A DNA stretch of 64,000 bases from Tethya wilhelma (lineage: Eukaryota; Porifera; Demospongiae; Tethyida; Tethyidae): NCBI GenBank assembly GCA_964030475.1, contig CAXIPT010000005.1:5237132-5301131 (forward strand), written 5' to 3'. Both the position numbers and the translations under genes were made by a program. Position 1 is the stretch's first letter; the number at the start of each line of letters is the position of its first letter. Below are positions 33,210 through 45,000 of the stretch, one piece after another. The notes under the pieces were generated by a model. It saw nothing but the letters and a program-made list of their open reading frames with translations. It ran no database searches and was not told the origin of the DNA.

Positions 33210-34715
33210 ATGGCATCAATAAGATCTGAAGTTGACAGATGGGCGCCTGAACTGGTGAAGCTGCTTGAGTCCAAGTGGGCTGAGATAGAAGATGATACTG
33301 TAGAGCTACTCCAAAAATTGATCCAGACGGACACACAAAACCTCAAGGAAGATGGCTCTGAAACTCTTGCAGCTTTGGTGATAAAGGAGAAATTTGATGA
33401 AGCAGGTGTTTCCTATGAAATGGTAAAAGGTCATGAAGACCGAGCCAACATTGTTGGTCGAATTCCTGGTGATGGTTCATCTGGATTGGGAGCCATCATG
33501 CTTAGTGCTCACTTGGACACTGTCCGAGCTCCCAAGGAGAACTGGGAGGAAGAAGGATGGAAGCATAACCCTTTTGGAGGGGTGATTGATGAAGAAGATG
33601 GTTGTCTTTATGGACGTGGTGCAGTCGACATGAAACAAATGGCCGCCATGTCTGTTGTCATTCTTTGCTTTGTAAAAAAGAGTGGCATTATTCTTTCGAG
33701 AGATCTTATCTTTGCTGGAGTGGCTGACGAAGAACGTACCGATTCAAAATGGGGAGCAAAGTATCTTGTTGAAAATCGACCTGAACTGATAGAAGCTGAT
33801 GTCATTTTCAACGAAGTTGGTGGTTTCTCATTTTTCCTTGATGACAAAGAAGTGTTTCCTATTCAGATTGGCGAAAAGGGGAGTGTTCAAATCAAGATTA
33901 CAGCTAGGGGCCCTGGAGGACATGGGTCACTCTATCACAAGGAGAATCCCATAGCAACGATAGGTGAGGCGGCTCACAAACTACACACCACATATCTACC
34001 ACTTCGTATCAACATTGCTAACACGGCAACCATCATGAGCTTGGCAAATGTCCTGCCCTTTCCGAAATCTGTGGTCTTTCGTCGCCTCCTAAATCCTCTC
34101 TTCTCTGATTTCATCTCAAGGCAATTGCTGAACGACCAGCAGCGCAGTACGCTGGGACCTCTCATGCATAACACTGCCAATCCTACTGGAATCACTGGAG
34201 GTGGTGAACAACACAATCAGATACCTACTTCAGCTTCTCTCAAAGTCGATGCACGAATCCTTCCTGAGAGTACATCAGATGATGTTGTCGACGAAATCAA
34301 AGGAGTGTTGGGTAGAGAGCTTTTCGAGCCTCAACCAGGCCCTGATGGAGAGGAACAACCCCCTGTGATGATCTTAGAGGTGTTGAATGAGCGTAGTGCG
34401 TGTTTTCAAGACCCTTCAATGAGTTGCTGCCCAGAAGTGCTTGCCACCATAGCAGAAGTGATCAGGAGCCGTGCTGATGGTGCCGATATTGTGAATTCGC
34501 TCATTCCCGGTGGAACAGACTTCTACTGGTACATGAAGCACCCAACAAAGACACCCGTCTGTCTAGGCTTCGTTCCCTCGAGACTTCCTCAGGATTTGAA
34601 GTTTGCCGCTCTCTATCACGGCACCAACGAGCGTATACCAGTGGATGGCTTGAAGTGGGGTGTGCGTGTTTTGACGGAGGTGGTTTTTAAGCTGTGTACT
34701 GCTAAACTAGAGTAG
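33210..34715 (+). CDS. M20-family zinc metallopeptidase / deacylase, intronless
   Basis: 501 residues in one exon. Zinc and catalytic residues are all in place: SAHLDTV (H101, D103), YGRGAVDMK (D140), ADEE (E174/E175), NEVGG (E202) and YHGTNERIP (H470). A dimerisation/lid region around 220-350 begins GEKGSVQIKITARGPGGHGS. There is no signal peptide, so it is probably cytosolic. Such enzymes hydrolyse N-acyl amino acids, dipeptides or related amides; the substrate cannot be told. The sequence style (GRGAVDMK, HGTNERIPVDGLKWGVRVL) is closer to bacterial M20 proteins than to animal ACY1/CNDP, and it lacks introns among intron-bearing genes, so horizontal acquisition is possible. Two deleted copies travel with the fusion genes. 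It is convergent with fusion copy 4, stops 200 bp apart. Confidence 0.92.
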   Translation: MASIRSEVDRWAPELVKLLESKWAEIEDDTVELLQKLIQTDTQNLKEDGSETLAALVIKEKFDEAGVSYEMVKGHEDRANIVGRIPGDGSSGLGAIMLSAHLDTVRAPKENWEEEGWKHNPFGGVIDEEDGCLYGRGAVDMKQMAAMSVVILCFVKKSGIILSRDLIFAGVADEERTDSKWGAKYLVENRPELIEADVIFNEVGGFSFFLDDKEVFPIQIGEKGSVQIKITARGPGGHGSLYHKENPIATIGEAAHKLHTTYLPLRINIANTATIMSLANVLPFPKSVVFRRLLNPLFSDFISRQLLNDQQRSTLGPLMHNTANPTGITGGGEQHNQIPTSASLKVDARILPESTSDDVVDEIKGVLGRELFEPQPGPDGEEQPPVMILEVLNERSACFQDPSMSCCPEVLATIAEVIRSRADGADIVNSLIPGGTDFYWYMKHPTKTPVCLGFVPSRLPQDLKFAALYHGTNERIPVDGLKWGVRVLTEVVFKLCTAKLE

Positions 34716-34915
34716 GCTGTGCCAATTAACTATTGAGCTGTTTGATAAAATTAAAATTTATTGTCACAAGTTATTTGAGTTTACCATTAAATGGAAAAAA
34801 GAGACAATGCCGCTAATTTATGTGAAATACTAAGATTAATAACTAAACAATAACATTTACTAGTGCATTACACTGTCATTCACTAGTCTAAACAAATTTT
34901 GTGCATGTGATTGGG

Positions 34916-37900
34916 TCAGTACAAAGTATTACAGAGCACACAGTAGGAGTTCAAAATGTGCTTACAAATTGTTCCACTAGACAGCTTTGTACCTATGTCG
35001 TCAGTTGAGCTCAAACGAACAGCATAAGCTTCCTCTTTGACAAGTTTCATTTTCGCATCAAATGAAGAACCTTTTGAGAAGCATTCACTTTTGATATCTC
35101 TCTCAGTGAACATGTAAAAGAGGTCACTTTTCATTGCAACAACTTCACCCTTGTTCACCCATTGCTTCCAGACACCAGTCAGGAGTTTAAGACCTCTTAA
35201 GTCATTGTCACTGTAGCTCTGTGAGAAACCTGCAAGACAATCCCTCAAGAAGCGACTGCCTCTCTCAAGAGCCATGAAAGATCCACTTATCGAATTATTG
35301 CTAGTATCTTCCCATGTAAGTACGTTTTTCAGCTTATCCAGTGGATTGACAACAATCATGTCATTGTCCAGGTAGATTCCACCCCACTTGTACAGTACTA
35401 GCAGTCGAAGGAGATTGGTTTCGTGACTTTCCCAATGAGGACTAGACTTTGCACTTGAGAGTTTTGATATGAACTTTTCAGCTGGGGTGTCCTTCAGTAG
35501 GTCAGCTAGGGAGTAACCTACCACAGCGATATGGTAGCCAGCATTCATTAGCACATGGAATTCAGACTGCTGTAGTGTGTTGCTGTGGATGGTGACTTTA
35601 GCAAAGGGATGATGGTAGAAAATGGACTCCACTGTTCGCCAATGATACCACTTGAAGGTCGACTCAGTGAACAATAATTGGAATAGCTTTTGATCATCTA
35701 GATCAAGCTCCGAGGCCAGCACAGGAGGAGGTTGCAGAGGTACCATTCCAAACTTGTAAGCAGCATCGTAAAGTGCTTCATTTTGATGAATAACATTCCA
35801 GAAAGTGGCTCTCATTCTCATCATCATCCCAGGGTTAGGATTAGGTGGGGGGTTATCCCAGGGGAAGTTTTGAAACCATTTAGTAGCCTCTTCACTAGAC
35901 ATGGTGTACAAGTCTACAGTATGAAACAAAGGTGTTAGTCCTTTAGTGCGTGGGGACTTCTTGTTTTGTGTACCATCGTCGTCAGGTAACAAAGGAGACT
36001 GAATGAAGACGACTGGTATCCCCATTCCAACACACGGCACTGCACAGTGTATTCGCTCAGTGACAACCACTTTTGCTGAAGAGTAAAGCTCCATGAGATT
36101 GAAAGCATCCTCAAATTGCTTAAAGCCGTTAAATTCAGTTCCAAGGTGAGTTTTGTCGATAGCATGGCTTTCTATTTCGTTTGGAAAAAGTGCGCGGTTT
36201 TTACTATGGACATCAACAAAGTAGACATATTTGGGTGCTTTTGGGACACTCGGATTTCTCATCATTAGTGTCATACACCCAGAGAAGTAAGCCTCTACAC
36301 CATGTTCTGTTAAGAAATCAACTGTAGCTGTATCATGACAGCCAATAGGGGCATGTTGCTTGAAATTGTCAATACTCGACTGCTTCGAAAAAATTTTCTG
36401 GGCTTGAGAGTTGAGATGCAATGAGGTCATGATCGGATCAATATTGCTGGGTGGTGGCCACTCAGTACTTGGATCTCCCCACCAGGCATTAAAGAAAGTT
36501 GTCACACGTTCATTGGTTTCTACTTGAGTCATATGGTCTCTTTCGAGTAAATTATCGACATACGGTAAAAATTGTACTCCTGCAACAGCTTGTATTTCGT
36601 CGCCTAGATTGGCCGATTTGATCTGTTGGGTCCGTTTATGGTACCACAGTGTTCCAAAATGACGCTCTCTTGTTGAGTGGTCCTGTTTCTCATGATCAAG
36701 ATGTATAGAATCGGGACACTTTGCATTTGAGCAATCAATTTTCATGACACTTCGAAAGTCAAAACGGAACCGATAGCTTTCATCTTTGCTAACACTCTTA
36801 GGATAGAGTTTCACAAACTCCTGTGAGAGGCTATTGATGTATGGATGAAGTTTGGTAAAGCAAGTGATATAGAATTCCTCTCTACTGGTGACCCAACCAT
36901 TGAGGCAAGGATTGTCTGTAAAGACTTGCTTCTCTCCTGTCACTCTGATCCTGGGATCAATGTAAATGCCTCCATATTTCCACAAGATTCCAAGCTGAAC
37001 GACTCTTTGGAGATGTTCCTCAAAATCTATTCCTGCCAAGACTTTGTAGAGAGGATGTCGGACAAACCACTCCTCAAGAGGTGTGTCCTTCACTAGGTCA
37101 CTGATCACTAGGAACTCAGAGGTGATACTGGGATTGTTCAACGTGGCGACTGTACGCATACATTGTGACATTCCACAGAAAACATGAGTACAAATCTTTT
37201 CACTTTGCCAACTCTTGACATTCTCAAGAATCTCAGGAGAGAGTGTTCTGTCAAAGACCCAGGCTGTTGCAATTGTTGATTGGCAGTGCTGAGAACTACC
37301 AGATCCTTCAGAGTTTTTGCTTCCAAAAATGTGTGGCGCTTGAAATCCAACACAAACCACTACCGCACAGAAAACGATCACCCATGTGATTTCTTTGATA
37401 CCCTGTCTTTTTCTAAAGTTGTAGAGAGCAAGTCCAGCAAAGAAGATGAGCAAGCCTAATAACATGTTGATTGTCACAGGGGTACGGAAGTAGATGAGGT
37501 TGGCTATGATGACAAATACCCTCTTTGCAAGGTTCAGTGTGGCGTGAGTGAGGGGAGTGATGTCTTGTAGGACAGTGATTGAAGCAGTGTTGTAGGTGAA
37601 GTGGGAGGCGGCAGAGACAATGCTCTCCTGGGCGTGTGTCAACAGCGATGTACTTGCTGAAATGAGAACCATCTTCAGGAGGATGGCTGGTATCAGTATT
37701 AGTGTACTGCAAATGGATATGACTGCATACTTTTGTATTGGACTCTCCCAGGCAAGTTTCTTGAGGAAAATGTTCCTTGTTGCAAAGCCCATGTTTGAAC
37801 TGATGGCTGCAAGCAGTCCCCACACATTGAACGACTTGTCCAACACCACAAACGTACAGGCTCCAGCACTCATTGTCACGATGGACATCAAGGTAGCTAT

Positions 37901-38326
37901 GGTGAGATCTGCGTAGTTCTTGTAGAGAAGAAGAGAGAGGAAGAAGGTGAAGATAGGTTCAAACGACTTCACCACTTGTGTCACACTGGAACTAACTAAT
38001 GCGTACGCTGCATTTGTGGACATGTTTCCAACAATGTTAGCAAATCCTCCAATCCAAATGATTGTCTTGGGTGAGTCTGTCGGCCAAATTGCAGCCGACT
38101 TGCCTTTCACAATCTTCAGGAGTATCACCGATGCTATTGCACCGAGGAGATGCTGAAACAATGTCAGTTCTAGCCATCTAAAGTCTCTGAAGGCGGGCTT
38201 CAAACTTGTCGATTGAGCACTCTTCACTCCGTGTGTCACCATCATGGACTTAGAGGCAATACTTGTGATACCATTAGCAACCCACCAGATAAGAACCACC
38301 ACTATCATCTGCCACCATGCACCCAT
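34916..38326 (-). CDS. fusion copy 4: TPT transporter + GT32-like + pyruvyl transferase + GT32-like
   Basis: 1136 residues, intronless, starting MGAWWQM. The linker after the eleventh membrane segment is the shortest of the set (FGSKNSEGSGSSQHCQS). GGIYIDPR is again in the first GT32-like domain and GGIYLDNDMIVV in the second. In the pyruvyl-transferase part RIHC is intact but the arginine of GCRD is histidine (GCHD). The C-terminal tail TICKHILNSYCVLCNTLY is complete. Upstream, ctgtttacag followed by atagcaaaactaggcaaagctcatc and the ATG suggests an acceptor of a 5'-UTR intron. Tail-to-tail with the intact M20 gene; the same arrangement exists, partly deleted, at copy 2. Confidence 0.92.
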   Translation of the reverse strand: MGAWWQMIVVVLIWWVANGITSIASKSMMVTHGVKSAQSTSLKPAFRDFRWLELTLFQHLLGAIASVILLKIVKGKSAAIWPTDSPKTIIWIGGFANIVGNMSTNAAYALVSSSVTQVVKSFEPIFTFFLSLLLYKNYADLTIATLMSIVTMSAGACTFVVLDKSFNVWGLLAAISSNMGFATRNIFLKKLAWESPIQKYAVISICSTLILIPAILLKMVLISASTSLLTHAQESIVSAASHFTYNTASITVLQDITPLTHATLNLAKRVFVIIANLIYFRTPVTINMLLGLLIFFAGLALYNFRKRQGIKEITWVIVFCAVVVCVGFQAPHIFGSKNSEGSGSSQHCQSTIATAWVFDRTLSPEILENVKSWQSEKICTHVFCGMSQCMRTVATLNNPSITSEFLVISDLVKDTPLEEWFVRHPLYKVLAGIDFEEHLQRVVQLGILWKYGGIYIDPRIRVTGEKQVFTDNPCLNGWVTSREEFYITCFTKLHPYINSLSQEFVKLYPKSVSKDESYRFRFDFRSVMKIDCSNAKCPDSIHLDHEKQDHSTRERHFGTLWYHKRTQQIKSANLGDEIQAVAGVQFLPYVDNLLERDHMTQVETNERVTTFFNAWWGDPSTEWPPPSNIDPIMTSLHLNSQAQKIFSKQSSIDNFKQHAPIGCHDTATVDFLTEHGVEAYFSGCMTLMMRNPSVPKAPKYVYFVDVHSKNRALFPNEIESHAIDKTHLGTEFNGFKQFEDAFNLMELYSSAKVVVTERIHCAVPCVGMGIPVVFIQSPLLPDDDGTQNKKSPRTKGLTPLFHTVDLYTMSSEEATKWFQNFPWDNPPPNPNPGMMMRMRATFWNVIHQNEALYDAAYKFGMVPLQPPPVLASELDLDDQKLFQLLFTESTFKWYHWRTVESIFYHHPFAKVTIHSNTLQQSEFHVLMNAGYHIAVVGYSLADLLKDTPAEKFISKLSSAKSSPHWESHETNLLRLLVLYKWGGIYLDNDMIVVNPLDKLKNVLTWEDTSNNSISGSFMALERGSRFLRDCLAGFSQSYSDNDLRGLKLLTGVWKQWVNKGEVVAMKSDLFYMFTERDIKSECFSKGSSFDAKMKLVKEEAYAVRLSSTDDIGTKLSSGTICKHILNSYCVLCNTLY

Positions 38327-41300
38327 GATGAGCTTTGCCTAGTTTTGCTATCTGTAAACAGAATAAGTCTCATTAACAACTGTAAAAGCATACATGGATC
38401 CTTATAAATGATTATGGTTTCTATGGAAATACTTTGAAGCCAACCAGTTCTGGTGTGCATTAAACAGAAAGCAAACTAACTCTAAATTATATGACGCTCT
38501 TAAAGCTAATCACAATGATTATCATAAAATACACTGGATTAAAAACTGCTTCTTAGAAAGCTACTTAGAGACTTACAATTTGGGCTCCAACCTCAACCAT
38601 AGATAAAGCTATCCTTCAACAAACAGGGGGTCACGACCGGTCGACCATACCCGCGACCGGGATCAAGGTGCGATGAAGGGGTCAAAGTACAAAATCTCCG
38701 CTTTCGATCAAAGGTCAAAGGTTATTAGCCGCAATTAGCACGTTTTAGTGGGTCAAAGTTCATATTTATCACCATCAAGCCATAGATATAATGATCAAGC
38801 CTGCGCAGAGGTCGAGGCGGTTGCAAGCGCGCAATTAGAGTATGGTACGTATGGTAGTCCATGGTCGATCCATAGTCCAAACGTCGCGCGCGAGGCAATT
38901 AACTGCACTCAGTGTACAACTAGTTAAATTTAATCTGAAAGAGGTCACTGGAAATAGACTATCCAGCAGAAGTGCCGGGATAGCTTCATAAGGTAAGCTG
39001 ATGGATATTTTAGCTTAGTATGGTAAGCTCGGCATAATACTCAGCTTTGTGGTGGGTATATAGTCCTATGATTATGGTCATACTGAGATAATATTAGCTA
39101 TCTATGATAATGGTTTAATCAATAATAATGAGGAGCATTTCCAAAAAAAACTTAATAATTACCCCAGTAACCAGACCCTTTCTGTTTAGTAAGAAGCTGG
39201 ATACAATAGGAAGGGGAAGGAGGGAGAAAGGGGAAAAAAAGGCGGTCTGGCAAAATGTAGCTCTGCCTTGGATTGATGGGAAGATCAAAGAGGTAGAAGG
39301 CCAGCCATACTCTGTAGAAGTAGTGTCAACCTGCAACTGACTATGATATGGTTTGTTAAGGAACTGTGTCACTATATAAGAGCTGTTTTGTTACCAAAAA
39401 TAAAATGTGTGACATTTTGTAACGTTTTTGTTGACAAACGTGTAATATACGTAAGTACATGCAGCTTATATCCAGACGTGGTACCCAGCGGATTGCTAGA
39501 AACAAAACAAAAAACATCACAAAAGGTCATAGAACGTTAAAATTCAAACTTAGCAAGTTAAAACTGTAGTTTGACTTAAGCAATATCAAGAATGGCACTA
39601 TCAGCATGTTGTTGGCCTTGACGCTCTAAAGAACAAACAAAGAAGACTGCTAGTGAAAATTTTAATGGTCGAAAAGACTGTTTTACTCCCTACTGTTTTT
39701 GTGAGGTAATTTTGTTATCAAAAAGTGCCTAGAAAGCTAGTGCTAGGACTGCTAGGATAGGAAATTACATGTTCAGTCCTGAGTCAAGATGGCTGACTGC
39801 ATGTTCAAACTTTGAGGCCTGCAGGTATCAGCGTATCCAAGAAGCATGGACAATGTAGGTGAGCAAATCTTTCACAAAGAAGCGTAGCTATATAGGGAAG
39901 AACATTCACTTCTAGAAGTCTGCTTCTCTATCTGCTGTACACTAAAGTTCAAAAAACAAGCGAAACTTTGAGGAACTTGTACGTTTTAATTATCTTCAGC
40001 ACTTGTAGTATGTGGTTATAAACACGTGGCTTCATTTATACATACACATGTACCCTGCAAAATTTAATGAAATTTGTGGTATCCAGAACCCCCCAGTGGT
40101 TGCGGTAGTCTGTGTGTGTGTGTGTGTGTGTGTGTGTCTGATACGGGAAAATCTGAAGAATGGCAGCTCTATGATCCAAACAGAAAGTACATACGTTTGT
40201 TAATCAAAATTACTTGAAAATGGTTGCATGTGTAATCATAGCATGGTTTGGCATAGTCTGTGACTTTTTCTGCTTCATCAAATAATTGTATTATGTGTCA
40301 TAGAAGTTTGCTAGCTAGTTGAGTATGCCGAGGCTTATGCACCATCGGTGCCTTCATTTTTAGCATGCCGTCATGCAGTGCCTCCAATAAATTAGGTTAT
40401 ACACACTTGAATCATACATGCATATGAGCAAGGCTGTCTATAGCTATGATGATGATTGCTATGCAGATAAAGTTTCAGAATGCCGCCCTTTCAGTTTTAT
40501 TTTGTTGAAGGGGGCTATTTGCCTCTCAGAGACTTGCCATACACAATAGTCACATGAAGAAGTTTTGCACAAATTGGGACATGGTTAGTAGTAAGAAGTG
40601 TAAATAGGCCAAGGTGCTATGAGTGGCAATGAGCTACTTTTCACTTCATGTCTGTACATTACCGAATGGAGTTAACCACCACAAAGTTCAGTCCTATTCT
40701 CCATTAAGTGTAGTATGCTAATGACGTGGTTTTTAAATGCTAATCTATTGTTGTCCTCTTGACAAATTGAAAACTGGATATGGCAAATTTTGTGTACTCA
40801 AACAGAAGCTGAGATAATTATGGCTGGATAAAACTCCTTTATTTTCAATTTGGCAAGGAGATAACTATTAAGGGCAGGTATAGCTTGATAATTTATATCA
40901 ATGGACAGTTTTTAACCTACCCAACAAACTTGGAGGTTGCATATTTTGTTTAAGAAGCTTCCAAAAAGTTATTGATGAACAAAACTCATTTATATACATT
41001 TTTGCCCATACTTCTTTCCCAATATTTAGTGCGAACTAGTGTTAATCAGCCTGAAATGTCCTCTTACTTCTTCATATGGCCTGTCAGGGTGGCCTTGGAA
41101 GCCATGTAACAACTGTAAGCATTCCGTATAATGCAAGAATGCAAGAAGCATGCACAGACCATGTAGAAGCTCTAATAACAATTACTATATATATATCACA
41201 TCTGGCCCCAGCAAAGGTCATCTTCTCCTTCGCTCATTCACTTTTTTCAGTAGGACCAAAATTTTCTAGAGGGGGACCAAATATTCAACTATTTTTTTGG

Positions 41301-42064
41301 AAAAAATGGTCGGACTCCCATGAGGGGACCAAACCAAAATTCCAGTGACAGGCCTACTTCCTACTTAAAACGATTGATCAATATAAATTATGACATTGTA
41401 GAATCCAGATTTAGGCAGTTTTTTGTTGCTACTGCATTAAGTCAAGTTGTCATCTGCTGACCTATAGCTGGGTGTCTCAGTCTCACTCTCTGCTCCACAG
41501 TTCTCTAGTGAAATCTACCTGTTGACACTCGAGCATTATACACAGGCATGTTCAGCAATGTCTGCAGCGAAGATAATGTGCATGGGTAGGGCGCAGAAAT
41601 ATTTAATGCTGTAGTAGAGGAACCATACAAACTCTCTCTAAGCTACAGTACGGTCTCTCTACAGGCAACATCATTTACGTGATTTCACATACCAGGCTCT
41701 CTCTCTTCTTATTGCTGGGAGAGAGCCTGGGAACGAGGCTAATTGTTATCCAGTTTGGAAGAAGTGTCCCCTAAATTCCAATTAATCCATAATTATGTAC
41801 ATGCAGTGCATGCATGTGTTAATAGTCAGCATGTGTGTATGCATGGAATTTGTCTGGCCATGGCTTGCCAGAAGAGTATGTAATCACAGCTTTATATAAT
41901 TATATGCTGCTGCACTTGAGTGTTTTAGGAGCTAGTAAATTAATTAATGTATATAGTAATAAAATGTATAAGTGGTAAACATTTAATTAAATTTTCTAGA
42001 AGTCAAGTGATATATTTTCTTGATTCTTTGATAGCTGGTGCAAGTTTACTGTTCAAGTAGCATC
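38327..42064. other. intergenic between divergent fusion copies 4 and 5
   Basis: 3.7 kb with no gene I can support. Contents: a palindrome fragment 38632-38690; the inverted 48-bp repeat 38880-38927; a (GT)n run 40109-40138; the dispersed aggcttatgcaccatcggtgcc motif at 40330-40352; and a foldback element at 41620-41742 whose relative lies before copy 3. Copies 4 and 5 are divergent, so both promoters should lie here. Confidence 0.55.
41620..41742. repeat. foldback element upstream of fusion copy 5
   Basis: gaggaaccatacaaactctctct ... taccaggctctctctcttcttattgctgggagagagcctgggaacgaggcta matches the right half of 19259-19522. The shared upstream element supports copies 3 and 5 being duplicates that include promoter sequence. 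Confidence 0.72.
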
Positions 42065-45000
42065 ATGGGTGAGTGGTGGCAGATGATAGTGGTGGTTCTT
42101 ATCTGGTGGGTTGCTAACGGCATCACAAGTATTGCCTCCAAGTCCATGATGGTGACTCACGGAGTGGTTCACAAGAGTGCTCAATCGACAAGTTTGAAGC
42201 CCGCCTTCAGAGACTTTAGATGGCTAGAACTGACATTGTTTCAGCATCTCCTCGGTGCAATAGCATCGGTGATACTCCTGAAGATTGTGAAAGGCAAGTC
42301 GGCTGCAATTTGGCCGACAGACTCACCCAAGACAATCATTTGGATTGGAGGATTTGCTAACATTGTTGGAAACATGTCCACAAATGCAGCGTACGCATTA
42401 GTTAGTTCCAGTGTGACACAAGTGGTGAAGTCGTTTGAACCTATCTTCACCTTCTTCCTCTCTCTTCTTCTCTACAAGAACTATGACGACCTCACCATAG
42501 CTACCCTGATGTCCATTGTGACAATGAGTGCTGGAGCCTGTACGTTTGTGGTGTTGGACAAGTCGTTCAATGTGTGGGGACTGCTTGCAGCCATCAGTTC
42601 AAACATGGGCTTTGCAACTAGGAACATTTTCCTCAAGAAACTTGCCTGGGAGAGTCCAATACAAAAGTATGCAGTCATATCTATTTGCAGTACACTAATA
42701 CTGATACCAGCCATCCTCCTGAAGATGGTTCTCATTTCAACAAGTACATCGCTGTTGACACATGCCCAAGAGAGCATTGTCTCTGCCGCCTCCCACTTCA
42801 CCTACAACACTGCTTCAATTACTGTCCTACAAGACATCACTCCCCTCACTCATGCCACACTGAACCTTGCAAAGAGGGTGTTTGTCATCATAGCCAACCT
42901 CATCTACTTCCGTACCCCTGTGACAATGAACATGTTATTAGGCTTACTCATCTTCTTTGCTGGACTTGCTCTCTACAACTTTAGGAAAAGAAAAGGAGTC
43001 AAAGAAATTACATGGGTGATCGTTTTCTGTGCGGTAGTGGTTTGTGTTGGAATTCAAGCACCATACATTTTTGGAAGCAAAAACACTGTCTATACAGTCA
43101 ATCATTTCTCAAAGGATAACTTAGATTTGAAGAAGATCCAATCAAACGTTGAACATGTTGTTTTTAGTAGTGATAGCATACTAGGTAGTCGTTCTCAGCA
43201 GTGCCAGTCAATAATTTCAACAGCCTGGGTCTTTGACAGAACACTCTCTCCTGAGATTCTTGAGAATATCAAGAGTTGGCAAAGTGAAAAGATTTGTACT
43301 CATGTTTTCTGTGGAACGTCACAATGTATGCGTGCAGTCGCCAAGTTGAACAATTCCAGTATCACGTCTGAGTTCCTAGTGATCAGTGACCTAGTGAAGG
43401 ACACACCTCTTGAGGAGTGGTTTGCCCGACATCCTCTCAACAAAGTTTTGGCAGGAATAGATTTTGAGGAACATCTTCAAAGAGTTGTTCAGCTTGGAAT
43501 CTTGTGGAAATACGGAGGCATTTACATTGATCCCAGGATCAGAGTGACAGGAAAGAATCTAGTCCTCAGAGACAACACTTGTCTCAATGGTTGGTTCACT
43601 AATAGAGAGCAATTTGATATTTCCTGCTTTTCCAAACTTCATCCGTACATCAAAAGCCTCTCACAGGAGTTTGTTGAAATGTATCCTAAGAATGTTAGCA
43701 AAGATGAAAACTATCATTTTCATTTTGATTTTCAGAGTCTCATGAAAATTGATTGCCGAAATAGCAAGTGTCCTGATTACATCCATCTTCCTCATGAGAA
43801 ACACAACCATGCAACAAGAGAGCGTCACTTTGGAACACTGTGGTACAATGAACGGCCCCATTGGGAGCATGTAAAGACAGCCAATTTGGGTGATGAAGTA
43901 CAGGCTATTGCAGGAATACAGTTTTTGCCATATGTTGATAATTTACTCGAAAGAGATCGTTTGGCTCAAATTGAAACTAAGGAACATGTGACAACCTTCT
44001 TCAATGCCTGGTGGGGAGAGCCATCTGTTCAGTGGCCACCCCCCAAAAATATTGATCCAATTATGACTTCAATGCATATCAACTCTCAAGCTCACAATGT
44101 GTTTTCAAAACAGCGGAGTATTGACTATTTCAAGCAACATGCCCCTGTTGGCTGTCGTGATACGGCTACAGTTGATTTCTTAACAAAACATGATGTGGAG
44201 GCTTACTTCTCTGGGTGTATGACACTGATGATGAGAAATCCGAGTGTCACTAAAACTCGTAAAAACATTTACTTTGTCGATGTAGATCGTGGCCATCTCA
44301 GACTTTTCCCAGAGGAAATAAAAAATCGTGCTATCTACAAGACTCATTATGAATATAAATTTAATGGCTTTAATCAATTTGTAGGTGCTTTCAATCTCAT
44401 GGAGCTCTATTCCTCAGCAAAAGTGGTCGTCACTCACCGCATACACTGTGCTTTGCCATGTGTTGGAATGGGAATACCAGTCGTTTTCTTGTGTCATTCA
44501 AACCCATCAGGACGTTTTTCTGGACTTACTCAGCTTTTTCACAGTGTGTATTCGGATTTAAGTGAATCGATTGAATTGTTGGAAAACTTTCCCTGGGATA
44601 ACCCCCCACCTAATCCTAACCCTGGAATGATGATGAGAATGAGAGCCACTTTTTGGAATGTCATTCGTCAAAATGAAGGACTTCACGATGCTGCTCACAA
44701 GTTTGGAATGGTACCTCTGCAACCTCCTCCTGTGCTGGCCTCAGAGAGAGAACGAGATGAAAAGCTGCTTTTCCATTTAGTGTTCACTGAGTCGACCTTC
44801 AAGTGGTATCATTGGCGAACAGTGGAGTCCATTTTCTACCATCATCCCTTTGCTAAAGTCACCATCCACAGCAACACACTACAGCAGTCCGAATTCCATG
44901 TGCTAACAGATTCTGGCTACCATATCATTGTTGCAGGCTACTCCTTAGATGGCCAGTTGTTGAAGGACACCCCAGCTCAAGATTTCATATCAAAACTCTC

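Noticed and set aside
39115..39540. Three overlapping 65-85 codon frames on both strands
   Set aside because: Mutually overlapping, no motif, no splice-compatible partners.
41076..41348. 90-codon frame upstream of fusion copy 5
   Set aside because: No recognisable domain, low-complexity end; lies in repeat-rich intergenic DNA.
42065..42080. Donor-like ggtgagt immediately after the ATG in copies 2, 3 and 5
   Set aside because: The frame continues uninterrupted and copy 4 (MGAWW) lacks the donor; use as an intron would remove the first helix.
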